A stretch of DNA of 64,000 nt, from NCBI GenBank assembly GCA_948474755.1, contig CAOLHI010000075.1, positions 965,064 to 1,029,063 on the forward strand, read 5' to 3'. The stretch is from Ctenosaura bakeri (Eukaryota > Chordata > Lepidosauria > Squamata > Iguanidae). Shown piece after piece: positions 57,551 through 64,000 of this stretch. How positions within the stretch are numbered: position 1 is the first letter of the stretch; each line of letters opens with the position of its first letter. The notes under the pieces are model-generated. The model saw only the letters and a list, made by a program, of their open reading frames with translations. It made no database searches and was not told where the DNA came from. The translations under genes were made by a program, and so were the position numbers.

Positions 57551-58017
57551 GCCCTTTCTGCACTGGCCTATTAAAACGGTGCAGAGCGACCTCCAACTGA
57601 GGTCTTCTGCACTGTGGAGTGGACTGAGGTGGACTACTTTTCGTAGTTCTGCACCTCAGCCCACTCCGGAGCAACTGGAACTGGTTGCGCCAGTGTGCTT
57701 TTTAAAAACCTCTTTTAGGAGGTTTTTAAAAAGTACGGAGCGCGCGACCCCGTGTCGCTCCGTCGCTGCGCTCCAGTGCAGATTTGCAGGCATGCACTAG
57801 TGTGTGCCTGGAGATCTGCCAGGGGCGGGCTTTAGGCTGGCGAGCTTCTCCGGTTGATGGAGAGCTTCCACCAACCGGAAGCCGCCATTTTGGATGCTGG
57901 AGCAGTGCGGAGCAACAAGCTCGCACTGCTCCTCGTCCCAACGGACCCAAACGGACCCACCAAAAAGCCTGTGAGTAGCAGCAGTGAGCGTTTCCCTTGC
58001 CACGTGCGGAAAGGGCC
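57551..58017. mobile_element. GGCC-ended MITE inside CR1
   Basis: Begins GCCCTTTCTGCACTGGCCTA and ends ccacgtgcggaaagggcc. Interior hairpins include ctgaggtggactacttttcg with its partial mirror cgtagttctgcacctcag, and cctcttttaggaggttttta. The right half shares agcttccaccaaccggaag-like and gagcagtgcggagcaac text with family C (14704). The first G is changed to A. Flanks TCA and TTA do not match. Confidence 0.75.
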
Positions 58018-58690
58018 TTAGTAGTTAATGTGAAAAGGACCGTGAGACTATTGTTAATCATACATTGAATGTGACCCAGCTATGTGATGTTCCAGAAAAG
58101 AAGGCAGATACTATTTTACCATGTATTAATGAACCCAAGTTTTTCAAGTAGTAGTCCTACTATATTCTGTAATAGTTAGGCTTCATCTGGAGTACTTCAT
58201 TCAGTTTCAGATGCTTTATTTATAAAAGGATGTAGACTGATTAGATTGGCTCCAGCTAAGGTCAACAATGATAAGAGGTATGGAGAGCAAAGCACAGGAG
58301 GAAAGGCTGAAGGAGCTGCACTTGTTCAGCCTGGTGAAGAGAAGATGGAGTGTGAATATGATTTGTGCTCTTTAAATACCTCAAAGGCTGTCACAGAGAG
58401 AAGGTGGCAGATCTGTTCTCTGCTGCCCTAGAGGGTAGGGTCAGGTCTAATAGTTTGAAGGGTGGGTTTCAACTGAACGTTAGAAGGAACTTCTTGATGG
58501 TAAGAGCAAATCAGCAATGAAACCAATTGGTTACAGAGGTGGTGGGGGTCTCCCTCTCTCAATGTATTCAGAAAGAAGCTGAACAGCTATCCGATGGGAA
58601 TGCTATAGCTGGATTTCCTGCGCTGAGCAGGGAGTTGGACTCAGTTGCCAGTGGAGCCCCTCCTAACTCTGTGATACTACAATTTTATTG

Positions 58691-59061
58691 TTGGGAAGAG
58701 CCGCTTTTTGCATGCTCTGAATTCACTCCTAGTTAGGTTACATGATCACTATAAGTTTAGGGGCAAAAGCCAAGATAACTTCCTGTTTCCTCATTCATAC
58801 CCACTCTCTTCCTCTGGCACCTATGCATCCTTTGGTTCTTGGGGTCTTTGTCTCTCTGTCAACTTCTCCCTCTCTCTTGCCTGTCTACCTTCCTGGAAGC
58901 ATGTGGTCAGGAATATGCTCCAAGGAAAGCATGTAATTGCTTATTTTTTTTCTTACTTTTTTCCATCAAGAACATGAACATGAGTAGATTATGCACAAAT
59001 ATCTGTAAGTAGACTACTTTTATACGTTTTTAAACAAAACTGAGTTTGTGGCTACTTCTCA
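58691..59061. other. Intergenic DNA, no recognised feature
   Basis: Nothing recognised; overlapping frames at 58708-58977 lack motifs. Confidence 0.5.
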
Positions 59062-59066
59062 GAGTT

Positions 59067-59521
59067 TGTCACGATATGTAAAGGGTTAATCTTACTTGAT
59101 GCTGTGCTGCTTCTTCTGACCTTGCACTTTAAGCTCAAGGTGTAGACTGAAATAAGGCTACGCAGCTGTATGTTAATTTATGTGTTTGACTAAGGCACTT
59201 GTAAAGTACCTAATAATGTACAGTTGTGTGGAATGTATATAAGCTGCTTGGAAAGCACTGCTGCCTCCCCTCTTTTCTCTTGTCTCCTTGCTGTGCTGGT
59301 TTGTATGTTACTCTGCTGTTTTTATTGTTTAACTTTATGATGGGCTTTTGCTAAATGCCTTAATTTGTTACCTGCAATAAACCTTTTGTATTTTTCCTTA
59401 TTGCAGTCTGAAGTGGCTGTTTTTTCCTCTAGGCTGTAGTTTATGCCAGAGGTTCTTTGGAGGTCCTTGTTTGCTTAAACAAGTACCCCAGTTTTCAGGC
59501 TTGCTAGGCAGGCAGCCGACA
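59067..59521 (+). mobile_element. Solo LTR of an endogenous retrovirus
   Basis: It begins TGTCACGATATG and ends GCCGACA, so it has the TG...CA limits of an LTR. A perfect 5-bp duplication GAGTT sits on both sides (59062-59066 and 59522-59526). Inside are a TATA box (tatataag, 59236-59243) and a polyadenylation signal AATAAA (59376-59381), in the right order and spacing for U3-R-U5. At 455 bp it is a usual LTR size. No internal retroviral genes are next to it, so it is a recombined solo copy. The retroviral group cannot be told. Confidence 0.85.
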
Positions 59522-59526
59522 GAGTT

Positions 59527-60854
59527 AAGTGTGTGAGGGGCAAAAAACGTTGGGCTAGTGAAATGTTCAAACTTCTGTTTGCGTACTAATTGCTCTGCTA
59601 TGTAGAGAGATCCACCAAATCTCTCTCATTTCCCAATATTTGTAAGACGGAATCAATTGAATAGTTATATCTATAAGACTGCCTGAAGTTAATGACCTTG
59701 TCACTTTTGAGAAAGAGGCAAAATATGAAATCCAATTAATCAACTAGCCTGTATTTTTTCCTTATAGTTACTGTACTTTTTCCTTGTTAATAGCACCATC
59801 TTTTCACATTTTTTTTGCAGGTTTGTTGAATTTGCAGGATAGTATTTATAATAAGTTGCCACTTAACAGCACGGCTGGGTTGATTTCTAAAGACAATTGA
59901 TCATACCAGGGGTGTGTGCTTTCTCATAAGACACAAACACACCAAAGTAGTAGTAGTAGTAGTAATAACAACAACAACAACAACAAACTTGCTAGATAAT
60001 GAGGTCAATTATAATACCAGGCATAACTGACCTCATTCTCTAGCACCTAATTATAAACACTTCTACAATTCTAGTCATCTTCTCAAGAGTCTTACCTGTT
60101 TCTTGACTTCAGCATGAATTGTTTGATCATTTGAGAAGAGTGTATGTGTACAAGCACCCTCTACTGGAATATATAAATCACAACAATTCACTTGTATCAT
60201 ATTGCCTGTAAGAACATTTGTATACACATTCAGGAACAAAGAAATTTGGGATTAAGAAAGGACTCATCTTGAATAAACTGTATAAAATAATCCCCAGCTA
60301 AGGATACACATGGGTTTTAACCAGAACTGTTATTAAGGTGGGGGACCTCAACAATGATAGGCATTGGCTGTATAGCTGGTTGTAGCCTGGTCTCCCTCCC
60401 CCGCCTCCACCATCTATTAAACATTTGTGCTGGCACTCTCAGGTTTGACAGCTTCTGGGAGGTGGGTGACAAGGTGTTGTTCTACTTTCTCATCATCAGA
60501 GTCAGCTAGGTCTGCAGGTGCTGGTCTAGAGCTTGGAAGATGTAATATACTAGATGAGACCTAATAAAAGGAAACTGAATCCTAATTAGACAGAAAATGT
60601 GTGGATTGGTTTTTCCCTGGTTGCAGAGTTGGGTGAGCAATGTGTCCTAGGATGGGCTTCACTCTGCAAGGAAGCAGGTGCATAGCTTGAGATTATTCAT
60701 AGACCCGTCTCTCTCAGTGGAAGCCCAGGTAGGCTCCATGTTGTGGAGTGCCTGGGGCCAGCTTCAACTGCAGCCTTTCCTGGACAGGAATAACCTGTGC
60801 ACACTGCTGTATATGCCAGTAACTCTCTGATTAAACTGTCACAATGGAGGTGCC
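59527..60854. other. Intergenic DNA with trinucleotide repeats and a hairpin
   Basis: A (GTA)n run followed by (ACA)n lies at about 59947-59986. Directly after it is a 17-bp stem (59991-60007 with 60028-60044, one mismatch). Nothing else recognised. Confidence 0.55.
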
Positions 60855-61330
60855 CTTAAAGATAACTTGGAAACTGCAATTAATGCAAAACACAGTAGCT
60901 AGATTACTGGCCAGAACATGATAAAGAAACCCTGTTAGAGCAATTTTAAGAGAATGGTAAGAGCTGCCAATATGCTTCTGGCCTGAATTCAAGGTGCTGG
61001 TGGTGACATTTTAAGCCTTAAATGGCTTAGGATCTCAGTATTTGAAGTATTTGAAGGACCTCAGTATACACCCTCTTAAGGACTGAGATCTGGTGGATGT
61101 GGTCTCCTCTGTGTCCCACCAGTGGGACCACTACACTGTAAGAGGTCCTCTGCTGTGGCACTCCAACTGTGAAATGCTGGCTTCATTCTGGTGCCAAGTT
61201 AAAACACAGCAGTTTATTAAAGCCTTTGGGGCTCAACTGAATTTCTTCAAATCTATACATATACATAATTTTAAAAGTTTTAACGTTGTTAAATTGTTTC
61301 ATAAACTACATTGATCTACTATTTAATGAA
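60855..61330 (+). mobile_element. L2-like LINE 3' fragment
   Basis: Translation with frameshifts reads QNTVARLLA-like, then EFKVLVVTFKALNGLGSQYL-like, and farther on ALWHSNCEMLASFWCQVKTQ in the 61093-61314 frame. This follows the same order as the end of L2 ORF2 at 24310. The 3' UTR (taaattgtttcataaactac) ends without a clear simple repeat. Confidence 0.6.
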
Positions 61331-61825
61331 ATGGTAACATTTAGTAAATTATCTTTTATTGTTTGAAGTTGTTTCAGTTTATTTAATTTTATTTGTGTAC
61401 TGCCCTGCAATCTCGTGACACTGATAAGAATATAATTGTTTTCATAAAATAAGTTTTTTTTTCTTTTAGTTAAAACTGTGGTCAAAGGATGAAATGGGAT
61501 GGTAATGGCAGCACGACAGGTTGTCCCTCCAGCATCTGTGTGGTGGTGACAACCAAAAACTGCAGCTACTTCTGGTTTTGAAAGACTTGGAAGACTATTG
61601 ACATTCTCTTCAAGAAGTGAAGAGACCCCAGGGGCTTGGAGAGTTCGGAAATGGTTTCAGTGTTCGTGGTAAGAGAATATTAAGAAATAGATGCAAGATA
61701 ATTGGAGACATCTGACATGGAAAGATCGGGATGAACTTTGGAGCTGCCAAAGCTGCAGTGGGATAGCCAGTGAGATCGAGTAATTTTTCTCCCTGGATCA
61801 TGACTCAAGTGCCTGCCACTGCTTT
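61331..61825. other. Intergenic DNA, possibly part of an L1 5' UTR
   Basis: gtcaaaggatgaaatgggat and gtgtggtggtgacaaccaaa are reminiscent of L1 5' regions, and the text on the far side of the nested L1 (62928 onward) could continue it. This is only an impression; no ORF1 is visible. Confidence 0.3.
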
Positions 61826-62906
61826 TTTATATCATTTTATTCAAATTTCACATATAAAACAAACATTATTACTGTTAATTTACATGAAATATTTTTGATC
61901 TTCCACACTGATCTAGATTTCATTTCCAACATCTCTTAACATAGTTATATCAATGTACCGCTTTATGCTGATAATGTTACATGATTGTTCTTGCATTTCA
62001 TTCTCTACATTACAGTTCCATGGTTTACATCAGTAGCCCCCTCATTAGTTATCTTAACCACAAATTTTCATTTTCATTTAACAGTACCCAGCAATTACCC
62101 ATTACAATCTGCCATTCCTTTTTGATCTCATCATCTGTTTTCCCCTTTAGTTTCTGTGAAACTATATCAGCATTTCTATTTTCCATAAATGTTCCCCACC
62201 ATTGTTCTATTGTAGGTATTTGTTGAGTTTCCCAAAGCTTTGCATATTCTATCCGGGCTATTGTCATCATATAAAGAATTATTCGCCAATATTTCTTTAC
62301 TTCAGTACCATAAACTACCTTTGTCATATTTAACAAATACAAATATAATTCCGGTATCTTGGTAACTTTCATTATACCACAAATTTTATTATGTACATCA
62401 ATCCAATATTTCTTAGCTTTGGGACATGACCACCACATGTGATATATCGTACCGACCTCTTTCTGACACTTCCAACACAGACCAGTACCTGTATTGTAAA
62501 TCTTTTTTAATTTGTCTGGTGTCATGTACCATATATGAAACAGTTTGTAATAGTTCTCTTTCAAATTCTGAGCAACTGTAAATTTTTGTGTTTTTTTCCA
62601 GCTTTCTTCCCAGAATTCTAACTGAATTGAATGTCCAATATTTTGAGCCCATAAGATCATTACTGACGTAATTGTTTCTTCTTGCCTTTCCTGTTGTATT
62701 ATTTCTTGATATATATGTGATAATAAATCAGGGGGATTTTCAAACAACTGTTTAATAATCCCCATTTTCTCTTTTGATTCTATTCCATATGTCTTTAAGT
62801 CCATTTGAAACCTTTCAGTTAACTGTCTGTATGGGAACCAATTTAACGTTATTCCTTCTAGCTCCAATTTTTCTCTTGTTTTGATCTTGAAATTATTTAA
62901 GACTGA
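61826..62906 (-). mobile_element. 5'-truncated L1 LINE, minus strand, open ORF2 C-terminus
   Basis: The minus frame 62867 to 62049 (272 codons) is the C-terminal part of L1 ORF2. It carries the cysteine/histidine motif C-x2-C-x8-H-x4-C (starting CWKCQKEVGTIYH, followed by SCPKAKKYW) typical of L1 ORF2 ends. The flanking direct repeats caagtgcctgccactgcttt (61806-61825) and caagtacctgccactgcttt (62908-62927) differ at one base and define a 20-bp target duplication. The rest of the element was never copied. The long frame with no stops suggests a recent insertion. Confidence 0.92.
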
Positions 62907-62927
62907 TCAAGTACCTGCCACTGCTTT

Positions 62928-64000
62928 GCTGCTTTATTCTCAGACTTGGAGACTGTACAATTATACAATTTTCAAAACTTGATATTTTTGTTTTGGATTT
63001 ACTTCAGTGATAGTGATTAAAATTAATCTAAGGTCCTAGAGAGGTTGAATTTAAGCTGGGGAAGATGGGGAAGACCTTTGCGAAGTGAGTGGAAAGTTAC
63101 TGTTTAAGGTCTCAGCAAGCTATCTTTGAACTGCTTCTCGAAGTTCACTACAAGATTGCTTGATGGAAAAGACAGTCGCCTGCATAGCCTAAACTTGAGT
63201 TGCTCCAAGGACTTTTCCAAGGACTTCTACAAGTAACATTCAAGGACTCTTGACAGCAGGTCCAGCTAGTTTCAGCCAAGATAAGATCGTTGTTATCTAC
63301 ATTTATAATAACCTCTCAGCTTTTCAAAAGCCACACAAGAGTGTAGGCCAACACTGCCACCTGTTGGCAATTTAAATACATACTGTTGTGGTTTACTAAG
63401 CAAGTAAGAAGGACCAAATGGTGAATATATATATATCTAAATTAATATTGACCATTAAACCAGTGCTGTCAGGAATTATTGAGAGTATAAAAGATCAAAT
63501 AATTCATTTTTGCTACTGATTATTGATTACTGATTAGTATTGACCATTGAAGATAGAATTTATAAGAATCATAGTATAATATATAAGATGTAATATTGCA
63601 GATTTGACTGATTAGAATGCATTGAGATTGTATAACCTACCACTGTCATTGAAAATCAGTTGAACATATTGAATTAGGAAGCAGACTTAAATTAATTGCC
63701 GGTATTGATTTGTATAATGAATACCTGAGTCTTACTGAGAATCTATTGGGAATTTTATTGAAGAAATTATAGAAGAATATTGGAAATAAGCTGGATTTAT
63801 AATTATTGCTCTAAATAAGGGTGATAAGAATTTTTTTTTTAGACAACATTTGAGAAGATAATATATAACGAAATTGTTTGGATCATTATTTAATATTTTT
63901 ACAAGCAATATATATAGTGCATGTAATACTAAGGCACTAGATTATAAGTCTAAATAAAAAATCTATAAGACTAATAATTTTAGCGATTAATTTTTAACAC
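62928..64000. other. AT-rich intergenic DNA at the window end
   Basis: Very AT-rich after about 63400, with many short att/taat motifs and no frame longer than 60 codons. It contains cactgccacctgttggcaat near 63353. It might be L1 5' sequence, but I cannot support that. Confidence 0.4.

Larger units (their letters stand above)
55200..58690 (+). mobile_element. Old CR1 LINE interrupted by two insertions
   Basis: The first piece at about 55200-55365 gives a SAGPDELHTTVLKKLLI-like reading. It resumes near 56808 with VTFFKKGKT-like sequence and at 56985-57150 with [18 protein letters not shown] and IFYLDLIKAFNKVLHNNL, the eroded RT core. It continues at 58018-58690 to a 3' UTR with ctcctaactctgtgatacta. 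The gaps are an unassigned 1.4-kb insert and a GGCC MITE. Stops and shifts throughout. Confidence 0.8.

Noticed and set aside
1..64000. CRISPR arrays, operons, phage or bacterial features
   Set aside because: No regularly spaced repeats of that type or dense coding; introns and LINE/SINE content show vertebrate DNA.

Overview
The window is vertebrate genomic DNA, most likely from a squamate reptile (probably a lizard). The evidence is the repeat mix: CR1 copies ending in the ATTCTATGAT repeat, L2-like and L1 LINEs, a tRNA-derived SINE with an (ACA)n tail, 5S-rRNA-derived SINEs and very many palindromic MITEs. The species cannot be named from the sequence. Nearly all longer open frames are transposon relics or chance.

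One host gene is present on the + strand: the 3' part of TFAP2D (transcription factor AP-2 delta). Five coding exons are found at 3429-3594, 7142-7260, 26470-26611, 35429-35542 and 45213-45432. They have canonical AG/GT splice sites and perfectly compatible phases, and together give the C-terminal ~254 residues (end of the linker, the basic DNA-binding region, the helix-span-helix dimerisation region and the delta-specific tail) up to a TAG stop. The first three exons lie to the left of the window or were not found. Introns are about 3.5, 19.2, 8.8 and 9.7 kb. From 45433 onward lies the 3' UTR and then intergenic DNA, probably the TFAP2D-TFAP2B interval if vertebrate gene order is kept.

Repeat layout, left to right: a TA-flanked mariner-like MITE (83-470); tRNA SINEs; a 94-bp minisatellite (9663-9895); an L1 copy with its 12-bp target duplication (11234-14137); a cluster of GGCC-ended palindromic MITEs (14242-15158); a C-rich minisatellite (16391-16537); an L2 3' end (24310-24875); more MITEs (30987-32458); a CR1 copy with an open reverse-transcriptase frame (33213-34521); a hAT element with a MITE inside it (36005-36832); a long minus-strand CR1 split by two MITEs and a SINE (40232-44650). 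The 3' flank holds a 5S SINE split by a mariner-like element (50618-51215), a very CpG-rich MITE (51545-52034), two further CR1 copies (53690-58690), a solo retroviral LTR with a 5-bp target duplication (59067-59521) and a minus-strand L1 3' end with a ~20-bp target duplication (61826-62906).

The main original observations are these. At least four sequence groups of palindromic MITEs share GGCC...GGCC ends and appear to make 3-bp target duplications. Two SINEs with different heads (tRNA and 5S rRNA) share one 3' tail. Several insertions are nested, which gives a relative order of TE activity. No operon, CRISPR array or clearly new biological system was seen.
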